NCBI RefSeq assembly: GCF_003586445.1
Contig: NZ_CP030028.1
Location: forward strand, 1,192,501 to 1,256,500
Direction: 5' to 3'
Source of the DNA: Bacillus sp. Y1
Lineage (GTDB): Bacteria > Bacillota > Bacilli > Bacillales > Cytobacillaceae
Length of the DNA: 64,000 nt
Below, piece by piece: positions 8,738 to 16,539 of the stretch. Positions within the stretch are counted from its first letter, which is position 1. The number at the start of each line of letters is the position of its first letter. Below the pieces are notes generated by a model. It had not been told where the DNA came from, made no database searches, and saw nothing but the letters and a program-made list of their open reading frames with translations. A program made the translations under genes and the position numbers.

Positions 8738-9310
8738 TTATACATACTCAGATGATGATTTTTTCTTTGTAAGCTTTCCTTCTTTTTCTTCAAAATCCTG
8801 ATCAATGTTTCTAAATGATGTTTCGAAAATCTCCATAAAGTCGTCCCCATAAATATTTCGGACAATGGCCATTACCTCAATGATATCTGGAAACTTGCCG
8901 TATAGTTCCTTTAATGGCAAAGCACCTGAGAAAGCTGCATTTCCTGATGGCTCATAGTGTTCCATTAAGTCCAAAAGTATGCTTTCTCCTTTTTCCGTAA
9001 TTTGCACATACGTGTTTCGCTTATCATTTTCCTTTTTAGAGAATTGTAAAAGTCCTCGCTCCTCTAGCTTCTTTGAAAAGTTAAAAGCTGTTGAAACATG
9101 CATGACCCCAAATTTCGCCACATCAGAGATGGATGCACCATTTAGATGGTAAGCAATCCATAAAATATGATGTTCATTAATATTAAGATCATGTGGCTTA
9201 ATCCACTGCTGCCAATCTTTTTCAATGGCTTTCCAGAGAGCTTTGCTTAGTTGTGCAATTCTCTGACTAAATAGCATTGCTTCTTTCATTGTATAATCTT
9301 TTCCATCCAT
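8738..9310 (-). CDS. hpr: Hpr/ScoC, MarR-family transition-state regulator
   Basis: A 190-residue MarR-type DNA-binding protein very close to ScoC/Hpr of B. subtilis: [32 protein letters not shown], then the winged helix ([26 protein letters not shown]) and the wing (NDKRNTYVQ), and a C-terminal [13 protein letters not shown] region. ScoC represses protease, peptide-transport and sporulation genes at the end of growth. The upstream Shine-Dalgarno is weak (GGGTGA about ten bases from ATG 9310), so the exact start is less certain. It is tail to tail with yhaI. Confidence 0.95.
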   Translation of the reverse strand: MDGKDYTMKEAMLFSQRIAQLSKALWKAIEKDWQQWIKPHDLNINEHHILWIAYHLNGASISDVAKFGVMHVSTAFNFSKKLEERGLLQFSKKENDKRNTYVQITEKGESILLDLMEHYEPSGNAAFSGALPLKELYGKFPDIIEVMAIVRNIYGDDFMEIFETSFRNIDQDFEEKEGKLTKKKSSSEYV

Positions 9311-9502
9311 CCCTATTAGTCACCCACTTTTTTTTGTCTATTATTTTCATTATGCCAATAAAACAAAAATTAATAAAGATGTAATTTACAAAATTTTTAG
9401 AAATTAGATAAAATTTTATTTCCAATCAAGATTTATATCGATAGATTTATAAGATTTATGGAAATAAACGTAAAAAATATCTTGAGATTTTCTTTACAAA
9501 AG

Positions 9503-9535
9503 AAAAAAATCCTTCTTTTCTTTTGAAAAAAAGGA
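9503..9535 (-). terminator. Terminator of yhaH
   Basis: Read on the minus strand, TCCTTTTTTTC / GAAAAGAAGGA forms an 11-bp stem with one mismatch and an AAAA loop, followed by seven T. The surrounding 9311-9560 gap is very AT-rich and otherwise holds only the probable hpr promoter region. Confidence 0.6.
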
Positions 9536-9563
9536 CAGATAAAAGCTTTTATTTCTATAATGA

Positions 9564-9920
9564 CTATTTTTTTTGTAAATCATTTTCAAGTTTTCGTAAC
9601 GCTTCTTGAATCGAATCAAGCTCCATTTTAATCGCATATTGGTTGGTGGCCGTAGACTCCTTCCAGGCTTGTACACTAATTTTTATATCATTAATCAAGC
9701 TTGTAAGGACAACTTTCCCTTCTTTAGTAACTGAAGCGACATCTTTGCTCACATCTCGTATAGAAGTGCTTAGAGTAGCCAGATTTTGTCTCCATTCTTC
9801 TTCAGAACGTACTAAATTTTTCCGAAGTGCTTCGCCAGATCGAGGAGTTGTTAGTAATGTAGCAACGCCACTAGCAATTCCTCCAACTACCATTCCAAGA
9901 AGGACTTTCTTTGCATTCAT
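9564..9920 (-). CDS. yhaH: YhaH, YtxH-domain protein
   Basis: A 118-residue protein beginning MNAKKVLLGMVVGGIASGVA, followed by LLTTPRSGEALR. That glycine-rich hydrophobic start followed by a TPRSG-type motif is the YtxH/general-stress domain. A helical, charged tail of about 80 residues follows. It matches YhaH in B. subtilis by position between hpr and trpP. YtxH proteins are usually small membrane-associated general-stress proteins; the function is not defined. AGGGGTGAG precedes the ATG. A terminator lies just downstream. Confidence 0.8.
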   Translation of the reverse strand: MNAKKVLLGMVVGGIASGVATLLTTPRSGEALRKNLVRSEEEWRQNLATLSTSIRDVSKDVASVTKEGKVVLTSLINDIKISVQAWKESTATNQYAIKMELDSIQEALRKLENDLQKK

Positions 9921-10051
9921 AAACTCACCCCTAAATAAACGTTTATAGGACTTATATTAACATGATTCATCATGGGAAAACATGTAGAATTACATAGATT
10001 CTATAAACCAAGCATATATATAAATATTTCACGAACAAGAAGGTGGTATGG

Positions 10052-10234
10052 ATGGTTAGCTTATTATTTCTAATAAGCATTATTTGTTTAGTAGCCGCAG
10101 TTTTTTATATTTTATCCCTAATGAAACCGGGTTTTTATCCTCCAAAAAAGCTGTTAAAAAAAAGGGCAGGCGCACTATTGGGGACTGGGATCCTCCTAAT
10201 GTTGGCTGCCATTCTTCTATCCAGCATAAAATAG
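10052..10234 (+). CDS. Small membrane protein, unknown
   Basis: A 60-residue ORF, MVSLLFLISIICLVAAVFYI..., with two transmembrane helices separated by a basic loop (PPKKLLKKRAG). AAGAAGGTGG sits just before ATG 10052; an in-frame GTG at 10043 lies within this site and is less likely. It converges on trpP across a shared terminator. I do not recognise the family. Confidence 0.65.
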   Translation: MVSLLFLISIICLVAAVFYILSLMKPGFYPPKKLLKKRAGALLGTGILLMLAAILLSSIK

Positions 10235-10259
10235 AAAAGAACCCTTGAAGGGTTCTTTT
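10235..10259. terminator. Bidirectional terminator, small membrane gene and trpP
   Basis: AAAAGAACCCT / AGGGTTCTTTT, an 11-bp perfect stem with a 3-nt loop and A/T runs on both sides. Confidence 0.9.
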
Positions 10260-10262
10260 CTA

Positions 10263-10790
10263 TTAACCAGAAATAACTTGCTGGTTAAGTTTTGTTCTTT
10301 TAACAATTACATAGGCAATTGGGTAAAGCACAATCATAGCAATTGTGTTAACCACAGTAGCTGGTAAGACCACACCAGCAAATAATGCTGCAAATGGGCC
10401 TGGTAACCCAGCAATTACACTAGCTGAACCTAAGAATACAAGTCCGGACACAACTGTACCAACAGCAGTTAATACACCAACACTGACCATATTATTTCTA
10501 AATTTCTTAAGAGCTAGAAATAGGCCAAAGAAAACAAAGGCAGTAATTGGCTTATCGATAATATTCGGGAATAGTCCTCCAGGAAAGCTCGTAGTTAAGC
10601 CAGAAATAATGCCTGTCACTAATGAAACAAGGAGCACATTTTTCTTTTCTGGGAATAGCATAATTCCTAAAAACATCATCGTTAACATCATGTCAGGCTT
10701 CATTCCAAAAAGAATTGGTGGAACAACTGCATGTAATACCGCACCCATACCCACTAGTAATGATAGTGCAACAAGATTTTTCGTATTCAT
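10263..10790 (-). CDS. trpP: TrpP (YhaG), tryptophan transporter
   Basis: A 175-residue integral membrane protein with about five hydrophobic segments, starting MNTKNLVALSLLVGMGAVLH and containing KPDMMLTMMF, GLTTSFPGGLFPNIIDKP and PATVVNTIAM, as in the TrpP family. TrpP imports tryptophan and in B. subtilis is regulated at translation by the tryptophan-activated TRAP protein binding GAG/UAG triplets over its ribosome-binding site. The leader here has GAGGAGAGATGAGAA directly before the start, which is both Shine-Dalgarno and triplet-rich, and an upstream 11-codon ORF overlapping the start. Confidence 0.92.
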   Translation of the reverse strand: MNTKNLVALSLLVGMGAVLHAVVPPILFGMKPDMMLTMMFLGIMLFPEKKNVLLVSLVTGIISGLTTSFPGGLFPNIIDKPITAFVFFGLFLALKKFRNNMVSVGVLTAVGTVVSGLVFLGSASVIAGLPGPFAALFAGVVLPATVVNTIAMIVLYPIAYVIVKRTKLNQQVISG

Positions 10791-10822
10791 TTCTCATCTC
10801 TCCTCGTCTGTTCTACTTTCAT
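10787..10822 (-). CDS. Possible 11-codon leader ORF overlapping trpP start
   Basis: ATG at 10822-10820 opens MKVEQTRRDEK and ends at TGA 10789-10787, so its stop overlaps the trpP ATG as ATGA. It has a strong AGGAGG seven bases upstream, better than the trpP site itself. There are no Trp codons. It could couple trpP translation to a site that TRAP can block. No homology can be claimed for so short an ORF. Confidence 0.45.
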   Translation of the reverse strand: MKVEQTRRDEK

Positions 10823-10873
10823 TTTCGTTCCTCCTATAGTGCACTCTTTGCCTATAGCGAAAAACTTGCTCTA
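10793..10873 (-). promoter_or_regulatory. Candidate TRAP-binding leader of trpP
   Basis: On the minus strand about nine GAG or UAG triplets are visible upstream of the trpP ATG (plus-strand CTC/CTA at 10793, 10798, 10803, 10813, 10831, 10834, 10844, 10852, 10869/10871). The three nearest the start are spaced GAG-N2-GAG-N2-GAG and overlap the Shine-Dalgarno. The others are irregularly spaced. TRAP regulation of trpP is established in B. subtilis; binding here is inferred. Confidence 0.5.
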
Positions 10874-10919
10874 ATTATATCACACTACTAATTATTAAAA
10901 AAGTTAACTATTCTGGTCA

Positions 10920-11996
10920 TTACTTTTGCGTAAATTTCTTCATGAACTCGGCTAGCTTTTCAACATGCTCAAGTGGAATAGCATTATAAATGGATGCACG
11001 GCAACCACCGACTGAACGGTGACCATTTAATCCAACAAAGCCCTCTTCTTTTGCCTGTTGAAGGAAAGCTTTTGTTGCTTCTTCACTTTGTAAAGTGAAA
11101 GTCACATTCATCTTCGAACGGCTATTAGGCGTAGCATGCCCGTTATAAAAACCTTCACTCTCATCAATCGCATCGTATAGAAGTTTAGCTTTTTGATCAT
11201 TTATTTTCTCAATTGCTGTAACACCGCCTTGATTTTCAACCCAATCAAGTACAAGCTTCAATAAATAAATAGCGATTGTAGGCGGTGTGTTATATAAGGA
11301 ATTGTTCTCAGCATAAGTTTTGTAATTAAGCATGGTTGGCAACGCATCTGTAGAGCGTTCTAACAAGCTTTTCTTCATGATTACGACAGTAACTCCTGAA
11401 GGTCCTAGATTTTTCTGTGCTCCAGCATAAATCAAATCAAATTTTTCAACTTGTAAATTTTTGCTTAAAATATCACTCGACATATCTGCAATTAAAGGAA
11501 CAGGTGAATCTGGGAAACTTTGCCATTGCGTACCGAAAATCGTGTTGTTACTAGTAATATGAAGGTAGGCAGTTTCAGGTGAAAGATCTGAGAGCGTAAA
11601 CTCTGGAATAGAGTTATAATTGCTATCTTTACTTGAAGCGAGAATGCTCGTTTGTCCAACTTTTTTTGCTTCCTTTAACGCTTTTTCAGACCAAGCACCA
11701 GAAAGGATATAAGAAGCTGTTTTACCTTCCTGGAGTAAGTTCATCGGAACCATAGAAAACTGAGTACTAGCACCACCTTGTAAGAAAAGGACTTCATAAT
11801 CATCAGGAATGTTCATCAGCTTTCTAAGCTTCGAGATGGCACCATCGTGAACCTCCTCATAGGGCTTACTTCTATGGCTTAACTCCATTACCGACATGCC
11901 GGTACCGTTAAAATTAAGCAAATGCTTTTGAGCTTCAATTAGAACCTCCGCTGGAAGAGCAGCTGGTCCTGCATTAAAATTTAGTGCACGATTCAT
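10920..11996 (-). CDS. serC: SerC, phosphoserine aminotransferase
   Basis: A 358-residue class V aminotransferase that makes 3-phosphoserine from 3-phosphohydroxypyruvate and glutamate in serine synthesis; the family also serves vitamin B6 synthesis in some bacteria. FNAGPAALP at the N-terminus, FLQGGASTQF for phosphate/PLP binding, SSDILS and the PLP lysine K195 (AGAQKNLGPSG) are all present, and GHRSVGGCRAS closes the active site. An earlier in-frame ATG at 12005 sits one base from GGAGG; ATG 11996 is at the right distance and matches the family start. Confidence 0.95.
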   Translation of the reverse strand: MNRALNFNAGPAALPAEVLIEAQKHLLNFNGTGMSVMELSHRSKPYEEVHDGAISKLRKLMNIPDDYEVLFLQGGASTQFSMVPMNLLQEGKTASYILSGAWSEKALKEAKKVGQTSILASSKDSNYNSIPEFTLSDLSPETAYLHITSNNTIFGTQWQSFPDSPVPLIADMSSDILSKNLQVEKFDLIYAGAQKNLGPSGVTVVIMKKSLLERSTDALPTMLNYKTYAENNSLYNTPPTIAIYLLKLVLDWVENQGGVTAIEKINDQKAKLLYDAIDESEGFYNGHATPNSRSKMNVTFTLQSEEATKAFLQQAKEEGFVGLNGHRSVGGCRASIYNAIPLEHVEKLAEFMKKFTQK

Positions 11997-12127
11997 ACAA
12001 TACATACCTCCAATTAGATATTTACGGTTTAAAGCAGCAAAGAAAAAAAGATATATTTATCCTAACAGAAAATCGTACTATGTAAAGATGAGAATTTGAA
12101 CATTATGAAAATTTTAAAAAGGAATAG

Positions 12128-12156
12128 AAAAAAGACTGTCCTAAAAGAACAGTCTT
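12128..12156 (-). terminator. Terminator of hit
   Basis: On the minus strand AAGACTGT / ACAGTCTT (8 bp) begins at the hit stop codon and is followed by TTTTCT. Confidence 0.75.
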
Positions 12157-12574
12157 ACAATTCACTGCTGATAGAATCCGCGATTTTACGAAGATCGTCT
12201 GGAGTGTAGTTGCTTTGATTTGACTTCCAAACTGCTCCAAATCCATCTCCTTCACCGTATCGAGGAATTAAATGCATATGGAAGTGGAACACTGATTGTC
12301 CAGCTTTTTCACCATTATTATTAACAAGGTTTAGACCAACTGGGTGATACGCATCTTTAATGGCATTGGCAATCTTCGGAGCCACTTTGAATAATTCGCT
12401 AGAAATCTCGGGAGTCAATTCGTAAAGATTTTCCTTATGTACCTTTGGAATGATCAATGTATGTCCTTTTGTTACTTGACTAATATCTAAAAACGCTACC
12501 ACGTGGTCATTTTCAAATACTTTCGCTGCGGGAATATCTCCATTCACAATTTTGCAAAAAATACAATCGCTCAT
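12155..12574 (-). CDS. hit: Hit, HIT-family nucleotide-binding hydrolase
   Basis: A 139-residue histidine-triad protein. The triad H97-F-H99-M-H101 (FHFHMHLIP) is intact, and C4, C7 and H46 look like zinc ligands as in other bacterial Hit proteins. HIT proteins hydrolyse nucleoside phosphoramidates or dinucleotides. In B. subtilis hit is next to ecsABC, transcribed the opposite way, and the same divergent arrangement is seen here across about 510 bp. GGAGGGACAAAT precedes the ATG. Confidence 0.93.
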   Translation of the reverse strand: MSDCIFCKIVNGDIPAAKVFENDHVVAFLDISQVTKGHTLIIPKVHKENLYELTPEISSELFKVAPKIANAIKDAYHPVGLNLVNNNGEKAGQSVFHFHMHLIPRYGEGDGFGAVWKSNQSNYTPDDLRKIADSISSEL

Positions 12575-12633
12575 TATTTGTCCCTCCTATTCATATATAT
12601 GTATATTTTACCATATTATTTAAACAAATAAGA

Positions 12634-12660
12634 GGGCAGGATTCGCAAGGAATCCCGCCC
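12634..12660. other. GC-rich hairpin between hit and ecsA
   Basis: GGGC-A-GGATTC / GAATCC-C-GCCC forms a stem with one mismatch and a 5-nt loop. On the minus strand it is followed by TCTTATTTGTTT, so it could end a minus-strand transcript from the repeat-bearing region to its right. No long T-run on either side. Confidence 0.5.
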
Positions 12661-12716
12661 GTTCTTGAAGGGGAAAGCTTTTTAATCGTTCTATAGCAAT
12701 AAATTCTCTTTGATAA

Positions 12717-12925
12717 ACACCTCATTTAAAAATGATTTGTCTATAGAGATTTCGATCCTTTGTTCAAGCGAACCATCCCCTTATCTTTATATGTTTTACA
12801 ACTTATAAAGCATAGCAGATTGGTCTTTTACGAACACCTCATTTATAAAAATGTGGTTAGATCAAAGCATATAGGAACGTTAAACGTATCGTGATTGATT
12901 ATTATCGCCCACTGACACCTCATTT
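12717..12925. repeat. Three ACACCTCATTT motifs in the hit-ecsA gap
   Basis: The 510-bp gap 12575-13084 holds no convincing gene. It contains ACACCTCATTT exactly three times (12717-12727, 12834-12844, 12915-12925). Each copy is followed by a complementary segment giving a small hairpin (TCATTT/AAATGA; CATTT/AAATG with outer ACC/GGT; TCAT-TTCG-ATGA). The decamer CACCTCATTT differs at one base from CACCTCCTTT of the 16S rRNA 3' end. Confidence 0.6.
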
Positions 12926-13084
12926 CGATGATTGAACATCTACTGTTGTTCCCCTTCGAATATTATCATGCCCGCATTGAGAGGTTCTATACAAAAAGAA
13001 ATGATTTTTTTTAAAAATGCCTATTTCTATTTTTTAGGATGACATTTTGTTAAAATGGTGCTAACAACAAATGGAGGAAGATAA

Positions 13085-13825
13085 ATGACACTTTTGCAGC
13101 TTTCAAATATAACCGGTGGATATACTAGAAACCCTGTTTTAAAAGACATTTCTTTTGATGTTAAAGCGAATGAAATTGTTGGTCTAATCGGACTAAACGG
13201 GGCAGGCAAAAGCACTACCATTAAACATATTATTGGCTTGATGGAGCCACAATCGGGTGAAATTACGATTAATGGAAAAGCCATACATACAAACAAAGAG
13301 GAATATAGAAGAGAATTTACGTTTGTACCAGAAACACCCATTCTTTATGATGAGTTAACATTAGATGAGCATTTACGTTTAACAGCTATGGCATATGGAT
13401 TAGACGAAAAGACCTTTCAGGAGAGAAAAGAAACCCTGTTGAAGGAATTTCGAATGAGTAAGAGGCTAAAATGGTTTCCTGCCCATTTCTCAAAAGGTAT
13501 GAAACAAAAGGTTATGATTATGTGTGCTTTTTTGGTTCAGCCCTCTCTTTACATTGTGGATGAGCCCTTTGTAGGACTGGATCCACTTGGAATTCAATCT
13601 TTGTTAGATCTTATGAAGAAGATGAAGGAAAGCGGTGCAGGGATATTAATGTCTACCCACATACTTGCAACAGCGGAAAGATATTGTGATCGGTTTGTTA
13701 TTCTGCATGAAGGTAAGGTTCGTGCGAAGGGCACGTTAGCAGAATTAAGGGAGCAATTTTCAATGCCGGATGCTACACTTGATGATCTTTATATTCAACT
13801 CACAAAGGAAGAAGACTATGTTTGA
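13085..13825 (+). CDS. ecsA: EcsA, ABC transporter ATPase
   Basis: A 246-residue ABC ATPase with Walker A (GLNGAGKS, 36-43), a non-canonical signature (FSKGM, 135-139, in place of LSGGQ) and Walker B ending D159-E160 (YIVDEP). This signature variant is typical of EcsA and related exporters. With EcsB it forms a transporter that in B. subtilis affects protein secretion, competence, sporulation and membrane proteolysis. GGAGG precedes the ATG. Its last eight bases overlap the start of ecsB. Confidence 0.94.
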   Translation: MTLLQLSNITGGYTRNPVLKDISFDVKANEIVGLIGLNGAGKSTTIKHIIGLMEPQSGEITINGKAIHTNKEEYRREFTFVPETPILYDELTLDEHLRLTAMAYGLDEKTFQERKETLLKEFRMSKRLKWFPAHFSKGMKQKVMIMCAFLVQPSLYIVDEPFVGLDPLGIQSLLDLMKKMKESGAGILMSTHILATAERYCDRFVILHEGKVRAKGTLAELREQFSMPDATLDDLYIQLTKEEDYV

Positions 13826-15026
13826 TGCACATAAGCTGTGGAGGGAGCGACTCGGAACAGCAAGTAAAGAAATTGGTCGTTATTCTCGATATATTTTTAA
13901 CGGTCATATCGTCATTGTCCTTGTTTTTTTATTAGGAACTGCTGCTTTCTACTATCAAGAATGGGTAAAGACATTATCAGGTGATTTTCCCGTTGCCCTA
14001 TTAATGGCAATCATTTTATCGTTAGTGGTTACAATTAGCCCCATTTTTACTTTTGTAGTTGATCCTGATAAAGTGTTTCTTCTTGCCCTTGAAGAAAGAC
14101 TCCAATCATATTTTAATCGGAGTATTCTTTTGAGTTTTTTTATTGGCTTGTATTTGTTAGTACTTTTCCTCGGTGTCCTAATGCCGATTTACGCTCAAGT
14201 AACAGGAAGTGGTTTTCATCATTTCCTTCCGTTTCTTGTCGTACTAGCTGGGTTAAAACTGTTAAATCTGTATATTAGATGGAGAGTACAATACTATGTG
14301 GAGGAGTCCACTCAAAGACTAGATACGGTTATTCGATTTGTGGTGAACGGAGTATTTTTATACCTTTTGTTTAATCAAGCAACTATTTGGTTAATTGGGG
14401 TTGTCGCTTTTTTATTACTTCTTCTTTTCTTTACATACTATAATCAAACAAAGAAAAAGGGATTAAAATGGGAGCGTCTTATTCAACTGGAAGAAAGAAG
14501 AATGATGTCATTTTATCGCTTAGCCAATTTGTTTACAGATGTTCCGAAATTAAAGGATGAGGTAAAGAGACGCAGGTGGCTGGATTGGATACCCTCAAGT
14601 TTGCCATATCAACAGGATGCTACATTTTTACATTTATTTCTTCAAACTTTTATCCGAGGTGGAGATTATCTAGGCTTGTGGATACGTCTAACCGTTATTG
14701 GAGGACTTGTCCTATATTTTGTCACTTTTGGATATGGACAAATCCTTTTCGTTGTCTTGTTTATTTACTTAACAGGCTTTCAATTGCTTCCATTGTGGAA
14801 TCACCATCAAAATAAGCTTTGGATACAATTATATCCAGTAAAAGAAATATCGAAAAAAATATCTTTTCAAAAGCTTCTTTTTGTCGTATTAAGCATTCAA
14901 TCCTTATTACTATCCATTCCCATCCTCTTAAAGGGTGACTTGGTTATCAGTGCTTTTGCTTTGTTTGCAGGGATTGCATTCAGTTATTTGTTTGTATATC
15001 AGTATAGTCATAAAAAGCTGACGTAA
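13818..15026 (+). CDS. ecsB: EcsB, ABC transporter permease
   Basis: A 402-residue permease with around ten hydrophobic segments. It starts MFDAHKLWRERLGTASKEIG, a conserved EcsB head that precedes the first membrane span. ATG 13818 overlaps the ecsA stop region by 8 bp and has AAGGAAG upstream, so translation is coupled to ecsA. The frame is open further upstream inside ecsA but without a ribosome-binding site. It is the membrane partner of EcsA; the exported substrate is not established. Confidence 0.92.
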   Translation: MFDAHKLWRERLGTASKEIGRYSRYIFNGHIVIVLVFLLGTAAFYYQEWVKTLSGDFPVALLMAIILSLVVTISPIFTFVVDPDKVFLLALEERLQSYFNRSILLSFFIGLYLLVLFLGVLMPIYAQVTGSGFHHFLPFLVVLAGLKLLNLYIRWRVQYYVEESTQRLDTVIRFVVNGVFLYLLFNQATIWLIGVVAFLLLLLFFTYYNQTKKKGLKWERLIQLEERRMMSFYRLANLFTDVPKLKDEVKRRRWLDWIPSSLPYQQDATFLHLFLQTFIRGGDYLGLWIRLTVIGGLVLYFVTFGYGQILFVVLFIYLTGFQLLPLWNHHQNKLWIQLYPVKEISKKISFQKLLFVVLSIQSLLLSIPILLKGDLVISAFALFAGIAFSYLFVYQYSHKKLT

Positions 15027-15079
15027 TTTTTACAAAGCTGGTTACACTATGACTACCTAGAAAAGAAAGGGGAGTCATG

Positions 15080-15196
15080 ATGGAAAATACAAGTCAATTT
15101 GTTGATAAACTGGCAGAAGATAAAAAAAAGGAACTGAAAAATAAGAAGAGTGGTAATAATCACCCAGAGAAAAGGCTTCCGAATAAGCAGCATTAA
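15080..15196 (+). CDS. Small basic hydrophilic protein, unknown
   Basis: A 38-residue ORF, MENTSQFVDKLAEDKKKELK..., rich in Lys, Asn and Glu with no hydrophobic helix, ending RLPNKQH. GGGGAG lies upstream, five bases from this ATG (a second ATG at 15077 is closer). It is followed by a strong terminator and lies between ecsB and ecsC. I do not recognise the family; its composition suits a small spore or stress protein, but that is only a guess. Confidence 0.65.
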   Translation: MENTSQFVDKLAEDKKKELKNKKSGNNHPEKRLPNKQH

Positions 15197-15199
15197 GTT

Positions 15200-15228
15200 G
15201 AAGAAGGCGACAGCCTTCTTCTTTTTTT
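15200..15228 (+). terminator. Terminator after the small ORF, before ecsC
   Basis: GAAGAAGGC / GCCTTCTTC (9 bp, 4-nt loop) followed by seven T. It should separate ecsAB from ecsC transcription at least in part. Confidence 0.9.
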
Positions 15229-15277
15229 GAAACAAATGTCTTCTTCAAACGTATAAAGGAAAGGAGGGGGAAATTTT

Positions 15278-16003
15278 ATGAATGAATACGAATTAAAGAT
15301 TTATCATGAAATCGTTTTATGGAAACGGAAATTATTTAAAAAATCACCTTTCCTTCAGCGAGTATCTAAAAAAGCACAAGGGAAAATAAATGAGTTGATC
15401 CCTGCAAAGGCGCATCAAATTATTACTGATAGCATTAAGCAAATGGTTAAAGCACTACTAGTAGGGTCTTATGTCACTACAAAAAAAGAGAATAGGGCCG
15501 GTTCATCGTTAATGGAAAAAGATAAAATGGCTGCTGAAAAACTTTCCTTTTACCGTAAAACAGCTACATTAGAAGGGGCGGGAACAGGAGCGGGAGGGAT
15601 TTTTTTAGGTTTAGCTGACTTTCCGCTACTATTGTCCATTAAAATGAAGTACTTAAGTGAAACAGCTACGATATACGGTTTTTATCCCGAAAAGCTTGAG
15701 GAACGAATATTTATTTTACATGTGTTCTCACTAGCCTTCTCAAGTGAAGAAAAAAGACTGGAAACATTTGAGGTAATTGAAAATTGGGAGGAAAGAAAAC
15801 AAAATTATGAGGATATGGACTGGCAATCTTTCCAACAAGAGTACCGAGATCATATTGACTTTATAAAAATGCTTCAGCTAGTCCCTGGGATTGGAGCAGT
15901 CGTAGGGGCGTATGCGAACTATAATCTTCTAGACTCTTTAGGAGAAGTGGCAATGAACTGTTATCGACTTCGTTTACTTAAAATGGCCCCACTGCCTGAG
16001 TAG
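15278..16003 (+). CDS. ecsC: EcsC family protein
   Basis: A 241-residue EcsC-domain protein. The family block EGAGTGAGGIFLGLADFPLL and the C-terminal LVPGIGAVVGAYANY glycine-rich helix are clear. EcsC is the third gene of the ecs locus in B. subtilis and its biochemical role is unknown. AAAGGAGGGGG precedes the ATG. A weak hairpin (ATG-CCC/GGGCAT) and T-run just after the stop may terminate it. The 52-bp tandem array begins about 30 bp downstream. Confidence 0.93.
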   Translation: MNEYELKIYHEIVLWKRKLFKKSPFLQRVSKKAQGKINELIPAKAHQIITDSIKQMVKALLVGSYVTTKKENRAGSSLMEKDKMAAEKLSFYRKTATLEGAGTGAGGIFLGLADFPLLLSIKMKYLSETATIYGFYPEKLEERIFILHVFSLAFSSEEKRLETFEVIENWEERKQNYEDMDWQSFQQEYRDHIDFIKMLQLVPGIGAVVGAYANYNLLDSLGEVAMNCYRLRLLKMAPLPE

Positions 16004-16034
16004 TAGGGCATTTTTTTATTCTTGAGACAATAAG

Positions 16035-16482
16035 GCTTGATCAAAAGTGAGGAGGATTTCAACAAAAAAGACAAGGTGAGGGGCGAGTCTTCCCGAATTG
16101 GGGGTTGATTCGGATAGGGAAGTCAAGGAGAAGAAGGAGGTAGTCCGAATGCGGGGTTGATTCGGACAGGAAAGACAAGGAGAAGAGGGACTTAGTCCGA
16201 AACAGGGGTTGATTCGGACAGCAAAGGCAAGGAGAAGAGAGAGTCAGTCCGAATGCAGGGTTGATTCGGACAGCAAAGGTAAGGGGAAGGGTGAGTCAGT
16301 CCGAATACGGGGTTGATTCGGACAGCAAAGGCAAGAAGAAGAAGGAGTCAGTCCGAATAGGGGGGGATTCGGACAGGGAAGGCAAGGAGAAGAGGTAGTC
16401 AGTCCGAATGCAGGGTTGATTCGGACAGCAAAGGCAAGGAGAAGAGGGACTTAGTCCGAAACAGGGGTTCATTTAGACAGAA
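16035..16482. repeat. Tandem array of 52-bp palindromic units
   Basis: Unit starts (GTCCGAAT or variant) fall at 16091, 16143, 16195, 16247, 16299, 16351, 16402 and 16454: spacings 52, 52, 52, 52, 52, 51, 52. Degenerate partial units lie at both ends. Each unit has arms GTCCGAAT and ATTCGGAC separated by 9 nt, then a purine-rich 27-28 nt segment to the next unit. The array fills the gap between the converging ecsC and yhaA genes. The period is not a multiple of 3, there is no ribosome-binding site, and variation is spread along the units. Confidence 0.95.
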
Positions 16483-16539
16483 ATAGGTTCAAAATGCTTT
16501 TAGATGTCTTAAACACAGGCTACTCTACTTTAAAAGGAA

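Noticed and set aside
10345..10839. Long plus-strand ORF opposite trpP
   Set aside because: It is a shadow of trpP on the other strand, with no ribosome-binding site and no recognisable domain; similar shadows oppose yhgE, addB and the EIIC gene.
12600..12960. Short minus-strand peptides containing NEVFVKD-like sequence after each GAGGTGT
   Set aside because: They are in frame with GTG codons, but none has a separate ribosome-binding site, lengths are 9-13 residues, and the third copy does not keep the sequence. They follow from the DNA repeat.
16035..16482. CRISPR array
   Set aside because: The regular spacing suggests it, but the segments between arms are near-identical in all units rather than unique spacers, and no cas gene is present. 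The same applies to 41791-42093.
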